From Streptomyces somaliensis DSM 40738 (GTDB lineage: Bacteria; Actinomycetota; Actinomycetes; Streptomycetales; Streptomycetaceae), in assembly GCA_012396115.1 (NCBI GenBank), contig JAAXOU010000023.1, forward strand, positions 1 to 33,169: a DNA stretch of 33,169 nucleotides, given 5' to 3'. The notes under the pieces were generated by a model. The model searched no databases, was not told the origin of the DNA, and was given only the letters and a program-made list of their open reading frames with translations. The translations under genes were made by a program, and so were the position numbers. Shown piece by piece: positions 15,088 to 23,429 of the stretch. Positions within the stretch are counted from its first letter, which is position 1; every line of letters starts with the position of its first letter.

Positions 15088-15912
15088 GTGTCCTCCGAGA
15101 TGCATGAGACCACCCGCCGCACCGAAGCCGAACCGGGCACCCTCTTCCTCGTGGGCGACGTCTTCGCCGAATTCGCCAAGCACGAGAACGTCATAACGGT
15201 TTCCCAGCTCGCCTGGCAGATAAGGAAGGGCGCGTTCCCCAGCGGCACCGGCGCGGCCTCGGTGGCGCTCGGGCAGGGGGTGTCCCAGTTCGACGTCCAG
15301 TTCGTACGCGACACCCTGGCCCGGCGCGGCCTCGCGGACGCGGTCGTCATCGACGACCGGATGCTGCGTGACCGTGCCGGGCGGGAGATCGCGCACAAGC
15401 ACCGGACCGAGAACGTGCTGGTCTCCCTGCCCCGCCCGACCGGCCCCGGTTCGTTCGAGTCGGACCTGCTGGTGGACTCCGGCAACGAGGTGATGTCCGA
15501 CCACCTCACCGGCCAGCACGTGCAGGGCATGCTGGTCATGGAGGCCGGGCGGCAGATGTTCATCGCGGTGGCCGAGCAGCATTACCTGCCGCCGACGGCG
15601 GTCGGCAACAGCCACTTCGTGATCGACACCTTCGCCACCCGCTACCGCAACTTCCTCTTCCCACTGCCCGCGATCGTCCGGTGCGAAGTCCTGTCGCACC
15701 ACTCGCCGCACCGCACCCGTACGACGTTCTCCTGCGAACTCGCCGTGCTCCAGGGCGGATCGGAGACAGCGGTGATGGAGGTCCGGTTCACCGCCTTCGA
15801 CCCCCAGGTCTTCCACGCCAAGGAGACCCGGGCGGCCGAGCGGTCCCTGCAGGACACCGCGGCGTTCCCGGCGGCGAGGGAACCGGCATCGGCCGGGGTC
15901 CATATCGCGTGA
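15088..15912 (+). CDS. AfsA-like hotdog-domain protein
   Basis: A 274-residue protein of the AfsA/ScbA family, whose known members join a beta-ketoacyl thioester to dihydroxyacetone phosphate in butyrolactone and furan signal synthesis. The clearest hotdog domain is at about 105-255 (HKHRTENVLVSLP, SDHLTGQHVQGMLVMEAGRQ, then FATRYRNFLFPLP). The AfsA catalytic-type Glu-x-x-Arg-Gln equivalent appears as EAGRQ. The first hundred residues form a diverged half (VITVSQLAWQIRKGAFP). GTG 15088 has GAGGGG upstream. It is embedded in an operon with a phosphatase gene next to it rather than beside a TetR receptor, so it more likely builds the product than a signal. This resembles the AfsA-type enzyme of methylenomycin assembly as I recall it. 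Confidence 0.85.
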   Translation: MSSEMHETTRRTEAEPGTLFLVGDVFAEFAKHENVITVSQLAWQIRKGAFPSGTGAASVALGQGVSQFDVQFVRDTLARRGLADAVVIDDRMLRDRAGREIAHKHRTENVLVSLPRPTGPGSFESDLLVDSGNEVMSDHLTGQHVQGMLVMEAGRQMFIAVAEQHYLPPTAVGNSHFVIDTFATRYRNFLFPLPAIVRCEVLSHHSPHRTRTTFSCELAVLQGGSETAVMEVRFTAFDPQVFHAKETRAAERSLQDTAAFPAAREPASAGVHIA

Positions 15913-15991
15913 CCGGGGTTCGTACCGAGTGACAGACGGTGGCCCGGGTGCGCAGCGGACCACCGGTCGGCATCAAGAAGGAGCCTCTCAC

Positions 15992-16687
15992 ATGCCAGAT
16001 GCCAGCCGCAGGCCGGTTGCGGACCGCCCCTACCTGGTCTTCAGTGACGTCGACGAGACCCTGGTCACCGTCAAGAGCATGTTCGACTTCCTCCACTACC
16101 AACTGGTGCGCCGGCACGGCGTGGCCGGGGAGGAGGAGTACGAGCGGATCATGGCGGTGGTCCGCCGCCTCGCCGACGGCGGCACCCCCCGTGCGGACGT
16201 CAACCGCTTCTACTACGGCCACTACGCCGACGAGCCGGTGGAGACGATCGGCAGGCTCGCCGAGGACTGGTTCGCCGAACGCACGGCGTCCGGCCGGGGC
16301 TTCTACATCGAGTCGACCAGGGAGGCCCTGGCCGGTCATCGGGCGGGCGGCGCGACCGTCGTCCTCGTCTCCGGATCCTTCCCGCCGCTCCTGGAGCCCC
16401 TCGCGCGCGAGGTGGGCGCCGACGCCGTCCTCTGCACCCGCCCGCTCGTCGCCGACGGCCGCTACACCGGGGAGGTCGGGACCCCGGTCATCGGTGCCGG
16501 CAAACGCGACGCCGTACTGGGGAAGTTGGAGTCCCGTCCCGACGTCGACCCGCGCGACTGCTGGGCCTACGGCGACCACGTCTCCGACCTGCCGATGCTG
16601 GAACTCGTGGGGCACCCCGTCGCCGTGGGTGAGGACAAGGAGCTGCGGGAGCGACTGGCCGAACGCGTCAGGGGCGTCAGGGCATGA
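15992..16687 (+). CDS. HAD-IB family phosphatase (SerB-like)
   Basis: Haloacid-dehalogenase phosphatase of 231 residues, subfamily IB. Motif I DVDETL is at 19-24 (nucleophile Asp19, acid Asp21). Motif II SGS lies in VVLVSGSFPPLL, motif III is the Lys of GAGKRDAV, and motif IV is GDHVSDLPML. The helical cap between motifs I and II fits small phosphorylated metabolites. ATG 15992 has AAGGAG upstream. Directly after the AfsA-like gene, it is the natural enzyme to remove the phosphate left after a DHAP condensation, as phosphatases do in butyrolactone and furan pathways; this is inference. It overlaps the kinase gene by 4 bases (ATGA). Confidence 0.9.
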   Translation: MPDASRRPVADRPYLVFSDVDETLVTVKSMFDFLHYQLVRRHGVAGEEEYERIMAVVRRLADGGTPRADVNRFYYGHYADEPVETIGRLAEDWFAERTASGRGFYIESTREALAGHRAGGATVVLVSGSFPPLLEPLAREVGADAVLCTRPLVADGRYTGEVGTPVIGAGKRDAVLGKLESRPDVDPRDCWAYGDHVSDLPMLELVGHPVAVGEDKELRERLAERVRGVRA

Positions 16688-17316
16688 CGGTCGGGCGTCC
16701 GTTCCTCGTGCTGCTCGGCCCCGACGGGGCCGGCAAGTCATCGGTGATGCGCAGCCTCGCCGGGCTGGTGCCCGAGTGGCGGCTGGTGTCGACGGACAGC
16801 GCCTTCGTCGCCCCCGAGCACGCCCTGATCAGCCGGCTCCGCCGCGACCTCCGGGACCACCTCCTGCCCGGCCTCGGCACCGCCTACTCGGCGGACTTCC
16901 TGGCCAGCGTGCTCCAGACGGCCGTAGTGCACCTGAGGGACCAGGTGCACGGGCGGGACCCGCGGGTGCCGGTGCTCGTGGACTCGTACTACTACAAGAT
17001 ACTCGCGAAGTGCCGGATGGCCGGGGTCCGGAACACCCTGATGTACGACTGGTGGCGCACGTTCCCGCAGCCGGACCGGGTGGTCTACCTCGATGTCTCG
17101 CCCTCGGCCGCCTGGCGGCGGCGCGGCGGCGGCGCGGACCTCAACTCCCTGGAGTACCACGGCGACGACGGCGACCTGGCCGGCTTCGAGCGCTATCAGA
17201 GGGATCTGCGCAGGCTGCTGCTGGAGGAGGTGCGCGACCTTCCGGTGACCGAGTTGCCGGAACAGCCCAGCGTCGAACGCGCCGCCGAGGTCGTACGGGA
17301 GGTGCTCGCCTCGTGA
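16684..17316 (+). CDS. Thymidylate-kinase-like P-loop kinase
   Basis: A 210-residue P-loop NTPase with Walker A GPDGAGKS at 12-19 and the general fold of TMK/dNK-type kinases. There is an Asp-Ser-Tyr substrate-side segment (VLVDSYYYKILAK) and the strand VVYLDVSPSAAWRRRGG, which matches the LID-proximal region. It is diverged enough that true thymidylate activity is unlikely. The start overlaps the phosphatase stop, and the gene ends overlapping the GH3 start (GTGA), so phosphatase, kinase and GH3 are a tightly coupled trio. It may phosphorylate a small pathway alcohol or acid; the substrate cannot be told from sequence. Confidence 0.82.
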   Translation: MTVGRPFLVLLGPDGAGKSSVMRSLAGLVPEWRLVSTDSAFVAPEHALISRLRRDLRDHLLPGLGTAYSADFLASVLQTAVVHLRDQVHGRDPRVPVLVDSYYYKILAKCRMAGVRNTLMYDWWRTFPQPDRVVYLDVSPSAAWRRRGGGADLNSLEYHGDDGDLAGFERYQRDLRRLLLEEVRDLPVTELPEQPSVERAAEVVREVLAS

Positions 17317-18995
17317 ACGCCCTCTCCGTATGGCACGCCCCCGACCACGCCGACCGCTACCGCGAGCGTGTGTACGCCGCCCGCGAGCGGCTCGCCGCCG
17401 AGCACGAGGACATGAGGGGCACCCAGGCGAGGGTCCTGGCCGACCTGTTGGCCTTCAACGCCGACACCGAGTTCGGCCGGCGGCACGGGTTCGCCCGGAT
17501 CCGCACGATGGACGACTTCCGCGCCGCCGTCCCACTGCGGGACTACACCGCCCACGCCCCCCTGATCGAGCGGACCGCCGCCGGCGAACGGGGCCTGCTC
17601 ACGGCCGACGCACCCGAGGTCTACTTCACCAGCAGCGGCAGCACCGGAGCGCACAAGAAGGTGCCCGTCACCCCGCGTTTCATGAGCACCACCTTCATGC
17701 CGTTCTACTTCGCGGCCTGGGCCCCGCTGATCGAGCACTTCCCCGAAGTGCTCCGGCGGCCCGACGCCGTCCTCAACCTCAAGCACGACCCGCTCACCGC
17801 CCCGCCCACCACGGCCGACGGCCACCCCTGTGTGGGCGCCAGCCAGGTCGACTTCGGCGCCCGGTTCGGCGAGCCCCTCTCCGCCGAACCCGGCACCGGA
17901 GCGCCCTGGGCCGTCCTGCCCGTGCCCACGGACCCCGACGACCACCTCGAACGCGCCTACCTGCGGCTGAGGCTGGCGGTGCAGAGCGATCTGCGGTGCC
18001 TGATCGGCATCAACCCCGCGATGATCGCCGCGGTGCCGTACCAGCTGAACCTGTGGTGGCCGCGGATCGTGAAGGAGGTCCGCGACGGAACCCTGGGCGG
18101 CCTGCCCCACCGGGCGCCCGACCCCGGACGGGCGGACCGGCTGGAGTGGCTCGCGCAGTACTTCGGAACCGTGCGCCCCTCACACGTGTGGCCCCGGCTG
18201 CGCGCGCTGTTCTGCTGGACCACCGGCGTCGCCTCGCTCTACCTCCCCGCGCTGCGCGCGGAGTTCGGCGACGGCGTCACCGTGCTGCCCGCGCCGGTGA
18301 CGGCGTCCGAGGGACCGACCGGCGTGGCGCTGGACCGGCACGCCTCCGCCGGCAGCCTCGTCGCGTCGGCGGCGGTGTACGAGTTCGTGCCCGCCGACCA
18401 GGACCCCGCCCCCGGCAGCGCGACCCTGCTGCCGCACGAGATCGAGGTCGGCCAGGAATACCACGTGGTCTTCAGCCACGTCGGCGGGTTCTACCGGTAC
18501 ACCGTCGGTGACGTGGTCCGAGTGGTCGACCGGGTGGGCGGCGTGCCGCGCGTGGAGTACGCGGGCCGGGGCGTGCGCTCCGACGCGGTGGGGGAACGGC
18601 TGCGGGACGCCCAGGTGATACGGGCCCTGCACACCGCTCTGGGCTCCGGCGGACTCGGCCTGCGCAACGTGGCGTGCCGGGTCGAGCCGGACACCGACGA
18701 CACCCGTCGGTACGTCTTCGCGATCGCGCCCGGCAGCCCCTGGCACCAGCAGGAGACCGTCCGCTTCACCGCCGGTCTGGACCGCGCCCTCGCCGCCGAG
18801 TCCGCCGAGTACCGCCACGCCCGGGGCGCCGGCCGGCTGGGCGGGCCGGTGGTTCGGCTGCTGGACCGCGAGGCGTTCGACCGCGACTGGCACACGGCGG
18901 TCGGCACGGGGATCCGGCCGACCCAGGTGAAGGACCGGCTGTTCCGGCAGGACGACGCACTGTGGCGGCGGCTGACCGGCACAGCGGACGGCTGA
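17313..18995 (+). CDS. GH3-family acyl-adenylating ligase
   Basis: A 560-residue member of the GH3 family (ANL-related). Plant members adenylate auxin, jasmonate or benzoates and join them to amino acids. Nucleotide motif 1 YFTSSGSTGAHKK is at 104-116. Motif 2 appears as TASEGPTG (330-337) and motif 3 as FYRYTVGDVVRV (393-404), all intact. The C-terminal cap domain, which closes over the acyl-AMP, is present. GTG 17313 overlaps the kinase stop. Bacterial GH3 proteins are little characterised. In this operon it probably activates a carboxylic acid for amide or ester formation, a function not otherwise covered by a condensation domain. The amine partner is unknown. Confidence 0.88.
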   Translation: MNALSVWHAPDHADRYRERVYAARERLAAEHEDMRGTQARVLADLLAFNADTEFGRRHGFARIRTMDDFRAAVPLRDYTAHAPLIERTAAGERGLLTADAPEVYFTSSGSTGAHKKVPVTPRFMSTTFMPFYFAAWAPLIEHFPEVLRRPDAVLNLKHDPLTAPPTTADGHPCVGASQVDFGARFGEPLSAEPGTGAPWAVLPVPTDPDDHLERAYLRLRLAVQSDLRCLIGINPAMIAAVPYQLNLWWPRIVKEVRDGTLGGLPHRAPDPGRADRLEWLAQYFGTVRPSHVWPRLRALFCWTTGVASLYLPALRAEFGDGVTVLPAPVTASEGPTGVALDRHASAGSLVASAAVYEFVPADQDPAPGSATLLPHEIEVGQEYHVVFSHVGGFYRYTVGDVVRVVDRVGGVPRVEYAGRGVRSDAVGERLRDAQVIRALHTALGSGGLGLRNVACRVEPDTDDTRRYVFAIAPGSPWHQQETVRFTAGLDRALAAESAEYRHARGAGRLGGPVVRLLDREAFDRDWHTAVGTGIRPTQVKDRLFRQDDALWRRLTGTADG

Positions 18996-19167
18996 CGCCC
19001 ACGTGCCGACCCGTGCGGTGAGGGACCGGAGTCCGTCCGGCACGCCGAACCGCTCCCGGCAGGCCCGCGGGCCGCCCCCGGTCCCGCTCGTACCCCCGCG
19101 CTTCCGAACCGCCCCCGGTGCCGCCGGGCCCCCACGTTCTCGAACCGCCCCCGACGAGGAGCCCCCC

Positions 19168-20022
19168 ATGCCCGTGCTCAACCCCGTCGAACGGACCGCC
19201 CTGCTCACCGCGGCCCTGCGCGCGGCGGAGACCCGCCGCCCGGACCGGCTGTACGAGGACCCGTACGCCGCCGGACTGGCCGGGGACGAGGGGCCGGACC
19301 TGCTGGCCGAGATCCGGGCCGCGACCTTCCCGCCGGAACGGCCGCGCTCCCTGCCCAGCACCCCGGACTACAACGCCATCCGCACCCGGTTCTTCGACGA
19401 TCTGCTGCAGGACGCCGCCCGGGCGCCGGAGACCACTCAGATCGTGCTGGCCCCGGCCGGGATGGACTCGCGCGCCTACCGGCTGTCCTGGCCCGACCGC
19501 ATCCGCTACTTCGAGGTCGACCGCCCGTCGGTGCTCGACTTCAAGGCCGAGCGGCTGCGCGGGGTCCCGCCCCGCACCGACCACCGCACGGTCACCGTCG
19601 ACCTCACCGACGACGACTGGGAGGACCGGCTCGGCGCGGCCGGGTACGACCCCGCCGTCCCCTCGACCTGGCTGCTGGAGGGCCTGCTCTACTACCTCCC
19701 CGAGGCCGACTCCCGCCGCATGCTGGAGCGGGTCGCGGCGGTCTCCGCGCCCGGTAGCCGGATCGCGGCCGACATCGTCAACCGGGCCGCGCTGACGCTC
19801 CCCCACATGCGCGGCCTGCTCGACGTGTTTTCCGGCTGGGGGTGCCCCTGGGTGTTCGGCACCGACGAGCCGGAGGCACTGTTCGCGCAGTACGGCTTCG
19901 ACGTCCGCGCCGTCCAACCGGGCGAGCCCGAAGCCGACTACGGGCGGTGGCCGGACCCGGTTCCGCCACGCGAAGCCACCGACGTACGCCGGGTGTTCCT
20001 CGTGCACGGCCGGCGACGCTGA
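19168..20022 (+). CDS. SAM-dependent methyltransferase (LCM/SalO type)
   Basis: A 284-residue class I methyltransferase of the leucine carboxyl methyltransferase-like family common in actinobacterial clusters. It has the entry RTRFFDDLLQDA, SAM motif I in altered form IVLAPAGMDSRAYRLSW, an acidic ribose-binding end FEVDRPSVLDFK, and WLLEGLLYYLPE. This type commonly O-methylates carboxylates or phenols. ATG 19168 has CGAGGAG upstream. The 172-base gap before it is the widest in this stretch of the operon and carries no clear terminator. It is the first of three methyltransferases in the cluster. Confidence 0.88.
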   Translation: MPVLNPVERTALLTAALRAAETRRPDRLYEDPYAAGLAGDEGPDLLAEIRAATFPPERPRSLPSTPDYNAIRTRFFDDLLQDAARAPETTQIVLAPAGMDSRAYRLSWPDRIRYFEVDRPSVLDFKAERLRGVPPRTDHRTVTVDLTDDDWEDRLGAAGYDPAVPSTWLLEGLLYYLPEADSRRMLERVAAVSAPGSRIAADIVNRAALTLPHMRGLLDVFSGWGCPWVFGTDEPEALFAQYGFDVRAVQPGEPEADYGRWPDPVPPREATDVRRVFLVHGRRR

Positions 20023-20024
20023 CC

Positions 20025-21443
20025 GTGGGGGCCATCGTGATCGCAGGCGGCGGCACCGCCGGTCTCGCCCTGGCTCTGGCGCTCGGCGGACGCGGCCACC
20101 GGGTCCGGGTCCTGGAACGGGGGGAGGCGCCCCCGGACGGGCCCGTCCGCAAGGGCGCGGAGTCGTGGCGGCGACCGGCGGTGCCACAGGCCGCACACGA
20201 CCATGTCCTCAACGCGCTCGGGGTACGGACGCTGCGGCGGCACGCGCCGGGGGTGCTGACCGCGCTGCTGGAGGACGGGGCGCGGCTGCTGGACCTCAGA
20301 ACGGCGGCACCCGGCGAAGTCGACGACGCGGACCTGGTCACCCTGTTCTGCCGTCGCTCGGTGCTGGACCTCGTCCTCCACCGCTGCGCGAGCGCCCTGC
20401 CCGCGGTGACCATCAGCCACGACACCGCGGTCACCGGGCTCCTGCTCGACACCGACCGGGCGACCGGAGTCGTCACGGACTCCGGCGAGACCCTCGCCGC
20501 CGACCTGGTCGTGGACGCCTCCGGCCGCCGCTGTGCGTCCCGGACCTGGCTCGCCGCAGCCGGCGTCCCGGTCGGGAAGGACTTCACCGGCGCCAGTCGC
20601 CTGCGCGCCTTCGGCCGCTTCTACCGGCTGCGTGAACCCGGCGGTTCGCCGCCGGGCCCGCTCAACCGGGGCAACGCGGCCGGCGGCGTCTGGGGCCACT
20701 ACTCGGCCGTGGCGCACCCGGCGGACAACGACGTGTTCGCCATCACCCTCGGCACCCTGCCGGGCGACCGTGCCACGACGGCACTGTGCGACCCCGGTGC
20801 CTTCACCGCCGTCTGCGGGATCTCTCCGTATCTCCTCCCATGGGTCGACGAGGACGCCGTGGAGCCGCTGGGGCCGGTGCGGGTGATCGGCATGCCGCCG
20901 AACCTCCTGCGGGGCACCTCGCCGCTCATGGGCCTCCTCCGGGTCGGAGACGCCGCCTGCGTCACCGACCCGATGTTCGGCCGCGGGCTCTCCCTCGCCC
21001 TCACCCACGCCTTCCGGCTCGCGGACCTGATCGACCGGTACCCGTCCGCGGCGGCCGAGCTGGGCCGTGCCGCCGCGGACCTCACCGACGATCTCCTGCG
21101 CCCCTGGTACGAGCAGGGCGTCCACGACTCGTGGAAGCGGGTCGAGCGGTGGCGGGCGGCGGCGGGTGCGCCCCCGGCGTCCCGGCGCCCCCCGGTGCCG
21201 CCGGTGCCCCCGGATCTCTGGGCAGCGGCGATCGAGGCCACGGCCACCGATCCGGTCGTGTGGCGGGGAGTCACCCGCGCCCGGGCGAGCCTGACCACCC
21301 CCGCGCGGCTCTTCGCCGACGAGCGCTTCCCGACCCGGGTACGCCGGGCGCCCGCGGACCCCGCCCCGCTCCCCGGAACCGCGCCCCCCACCCGGGCCGA
21401 ACTCCTGGGGACCATCACGGCCGCCGTGCGGAAAGGAGGATGA
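20025..21443 (+). CDS. FAD-dependent monooxygenase/oxidoreductase
   Basis: A 472-residue flavoprotein of the PHBH/squalene-epoxidase-like group. The N-terminal dinucleotide motif IVIAGGGTAGLALALALGG is followed by the strand VRVLERG. A central VVDASGRRCASRTWL and a C-terminal GD motif LLRVGDAACVTDPMFGRGLS contact FAD. The C-terminal tail is Pro-rich. GTG 20025 starts three bases after the preceding stop; GTG 20037 is an alternative. No transmembrane anchor is obvious. It probably hydroxylates or epoxidises the intermediate using NAD(P)H and O2, the reaction type expected for late tailoring. AAAGGAGG at its very end is the ribosome-binding site for whatever is translated next. Confidence 0.87.
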   Translation: MGAIVIAGGGTAGLALALALGGRGHRVRVLERGEAPPDGPVRKGAESWRRPAVPQAAHDHVLNALGVRTLRRHAPGVLTALLEDGARLLDLRTAAPGEVDDADLVTLFCRRSVLDLVLHRCASALPAVTISHDTAVTGLLLDTDRATGVVTDSGETLAADLVVDASGRRCASRTWLAAAGVPVGKDFTGASRLRAFGRFYRLREPGGSPPGPLNRGNAAGGVWGHYSAVAHPADNDVFAITLGTLPGDRATTALCDPGAFTAVCGISPYLLPWVDEDAVEPLGPVRVIGMPPNLLRGTSPLMGLLRVGDAACVTDPMFGRGLSLALTHAFRLADLIDRYPSAAAELGRAAADLTDDLLRPWYEQGVHDSWKRVERWRAAAGAPPASRRPPVPPVPPDLWAAAIEATATDPVVWRGVTRARASLTTPARLFADERFPTRVRRAPADPAPLPGTAPPTRAELLGTITAAVRKGG

Positions 21444-21445
21444 GG

Positions 21446-21490
21446 ATGCCGTCCAGCCCAAGAACGTCCTGCTGGCCCCGGTCACGGTGA
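21446..21490 (+). CDS. Possible 14-residue coupling peptide
   Basis: ATG 21446 lies six bases after AAAGGAGG and opens a 14-residue frame (MPSSPRTSCWPRSR). Its TGA overlaps the GTG start of the next gene, which has no ribosome-binding site of its own. Translation of the next protein may therefore depend on termination of this short peptide. Alternatively the peptide is accidental. Confidence 0.25.
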   Translation: MPSSPRTSCWPRSR

Positions 21491-22578
21491 CTCCCACCAA
21501 GCCCCTGACCCCCAGCCACCTCAAGGGTCTCCTGTGGACCGACGTCATGTTCCGGGCCACGGTGCCGCTCGCCGAGGTGACGTACCGGTACAGCCACACC
21601 ACTTACCACGTCACCGAGCAGACGGTCGGCTTCTGGGAGTACCTCGACCGCACCCGTGGCGAGACCGACTACGCACAGCTCTCCGAGGAGGAGATCGGCG
21701 AACTCTACGTCCGTCACCGAGCCGAGGAGCAGCCGCAGGGCGCGCAGGCGCTGCGACCGTACCGGGACGCCGTCGAGCACAGCGGCTGGACCCACCCCGC
21801 GAGCCGACGCCTGCTGGAGCTGTGGGCCGGGCACTACGAGCGGCTCGGCATGCACGACCCCGGCCTCCAGGCACACCAGCCGCCGGGCCTCGCCCTGGAG
21901 GAGATGGTCGGACGGCTCGCCGCCACGGGCCTCCTCCTCGACCAGCGCGACTGGGGCGGTCCGGTCTACCTCGACCTCACCCGGTACGGCATGCCCCTGC
22001 GCCGCATCATCACCTCGGACGGCCGGCCCAACTACCTCGCCTGCGCCCTGCGCGAGTTGGTTCCGCTCGCGCCCTGGTACGACGAGGTCGTCCTGCTCTA
22101 CGACCGTGAGCTGGACACCGACTACCAGATGCTCAACCGCGTCCTGACCCGCTTCGGGCCCACAGTGCGCCGGGTTCCCCTGGGGCGGGTACCCATCGAC
22201 GGACGGATCGCCTCGGCCCGGCACGGCGGCTGGCGCGGGCACACGGCCGGCGTGCTGCTCGGCGAGGCCGCCGAGACGTGCGGTGACGACACCGAGGCGC
22301 TGCGGCTCGGCATGCGCCTGTACTTCGTGGCGACCCTCGGCCCCGGCCAGCGCGAGTCGTTCCGGCACGACCTGCTGCGGAACTGCCTGACCACGGCCGC
22401 CCGGCTCCTCGAGCGTTCCCGGGCCGCCGTCGCGGCCGGCACCGGCGATCTGCTCGACACTCTCGACCGGCACCGGCGGGGCCACGCCTATGTCGACCCC
22501 TACCGGCTCACCTGTTCCCTCCTGGGCCGCGGACGGCCCGCTCCCGATCCCGGACTCCTGTCGGCGGTGTACCTGTGA
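21487..22578 (+). CDS. Divergent ArgRS-like class I synthetase homologue
   Basis: A 363-residue protein that, on reading, resembles the catalytic core of arginyl-tRNA synthetase. An N-terminal TPSHLKGLLWTDVMFRA aligns with the HIGH-type GHLRG-x-GD motif (Ser for Ile/Gly). SDGRPNYLACALRELV resembles SDGTxTYxxRDLA. WYDEVVLLYDRELDTDYQML corresponds to FDRxIYVVDxxQxxHFxQL, and DGRIASARHGG to the GKMSTRxG loop. No tRNA-binding N-terminal domain or typical anticodon domain is evident, and it is shorter than any ArgRS. It may be a synthetase paralogue reused for amide or ester formation or for amino-acid activation. The similarity is by eye and could be wrong. GTG 21487 is the only plausible start. 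Confidence 0.5.
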   Translation: MTPTKPLTPSHLKGLLWTDVMFRATVPLAEVTYRYSHTTYHVTEQTVGFWEYLDRTRGETDYAQLSEEEIGELYVRHRAEEQPQGAQALRPYRDAVEHSGWTHPASRRLLELWAGHYERLGMHDPGLQAHQPPGLALEEMVGRLAATGLLLDQRDWGGPVYLDLTRYGMPLRRIITSDGRPNYLACALRELVPLAPWYDEVVLLYDRELDTDYQMLNRVLTRFGPTVRRVPLGRVPIDGRIASARHGGWRGHTAGVLLGEAAETCGDDTEALRLGMRLYFVATLGPGQRESFRHDLLRNCLTTAARLLERSRAAVAAGTGDLLDTLDRHRRGHAYVDPYRLTCSLLGRGRPAPDPGLLSAVYL

Positions 22579-23426
22579 CCAGTTCCCTCGAACCGGCGGC
22601 CCTCGCCCACGCGCTCTCCGACCCCTCGGGCACGCTCACTCCCGCGTCCCCCGCGACCGCGGCCCCCGCACCGCCCCACGCCCTCTCCCCGGCCGCCCTG
22701 CTGCGCTCCGCCCTGGACCGCATCCGCACCGCCCGTCCCGAACTGGCCGACCGGCTCGACCTGTCCGGAGTCCGGGCCCTGAGGGCGCTCCGGGCCGGCT
22801 TCCACCACGCGGACGCCGTCGACACCGAGGTGCTGGCGGTGGTCGTCGTGGGCCGGCTCGATCTGCCCCGCTGGGTGCGCGAGACCTGCGCCTTCGCGCT
22901 CACCCTGGGGCTGGAGGCGCGTGCCGCCTGGCGCGGCTCCTTCACGCGCACCGTGTACCTGGCCGGCAGCCCGGCCAACCTGCGTGAGCGGTTCGCCTTC
23001 GACCACGTCGCGGGCGACGGCTCGGTGGCCTGGTGCGGTCCGGCGCCGAGCGCGGCGACGGCCACGCTGCGTCGCCTCCTCAAGGCCTTCGAGGCCGGGC
23101 ACGAGCTGACCGCGGTGCCCGCGGCCACGGTGACCGTCCCGCGCACGGTGACCGCGTCCGGTGCCGGCCGGCCCCGCCCCGCCGTCCACCGCGACCTGCA
23201 CATCGTCACCACCGGAGTGACCGTCGCGCACGCCCTCGTGCACGTCAACCATCTGCTCGCCGAGGCCGTCCTGGACGGGCTGATCCGCCCCGGCGACCAC
23301 CTCACCCTGCGCTTCGTACCCCGCCTGACCGGCCCGGCCGGCCGGTTCGCCATGCTCCGCGTGGACACCGACGTCCACCGCCCGGACGAACTCCGGGCGT
23401 ACGCGGGACTGACCACGGAGACCTGA
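22575..23426 (+). CDS. Unrecognised cluster protein
   Basis: A 283-residue soluble protein of no family I can name. A disordered Ala/Pro/Ser/Thr-rich start (about 1-40) precedes an ordered body with segments such as VVVVGRLDLPRWVRETCAFAL and VHRDLHIVTTGVTVAHALVH. The latter carries several histidines that might bind metal or act catalytically (HVNHLLAEAV). The start GTG 22575 overlaps the preceding stop (GTGA), so it is coupled to the ArgRS-like gene and is likely its functional partner. It ends three bases before the LysR-domain gene. Confidence 0.82.
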   Translation: MTSSLEPAALAHALSDPSGTLTPASPATAAPAPPHALSPAALLRSALDRIRTARPELADRLDLSGVRALRALRAGFHHADAVDTEVLAVVVVGRLDLPRWVRETCAFALTLGLEARAAWRGSFTRTVYLAGSPANLRERFAFDHVAGDGSVAWCGPAPSAATATLRRLLKAFEAGHELTAVPAATVTVPRTVTASGAGRPRPAVHRDLHIVTTGVTVAHALVHVNHLLAEAVLDGLIRPGDHLTLRFVPRLTGPAGRFAMLRVDTDVHRPDELRAYAGLTTET

Positions 23427-23429
23427 CCC

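Noticed and set aside
15088..15912. Reading the AfsA-like gene as a butyrolactone signal synthase with a receptor
   Set aside because: No TetR-type receptor gene is adjacent, and the gene is embedded in a biosynthetic operon; kept only as an alternative.
13870..15963. 697-codon minus-strand frame
   Set aside because: Lies opposite four well-supported operon genes; no ribosome-binding site or family motif.
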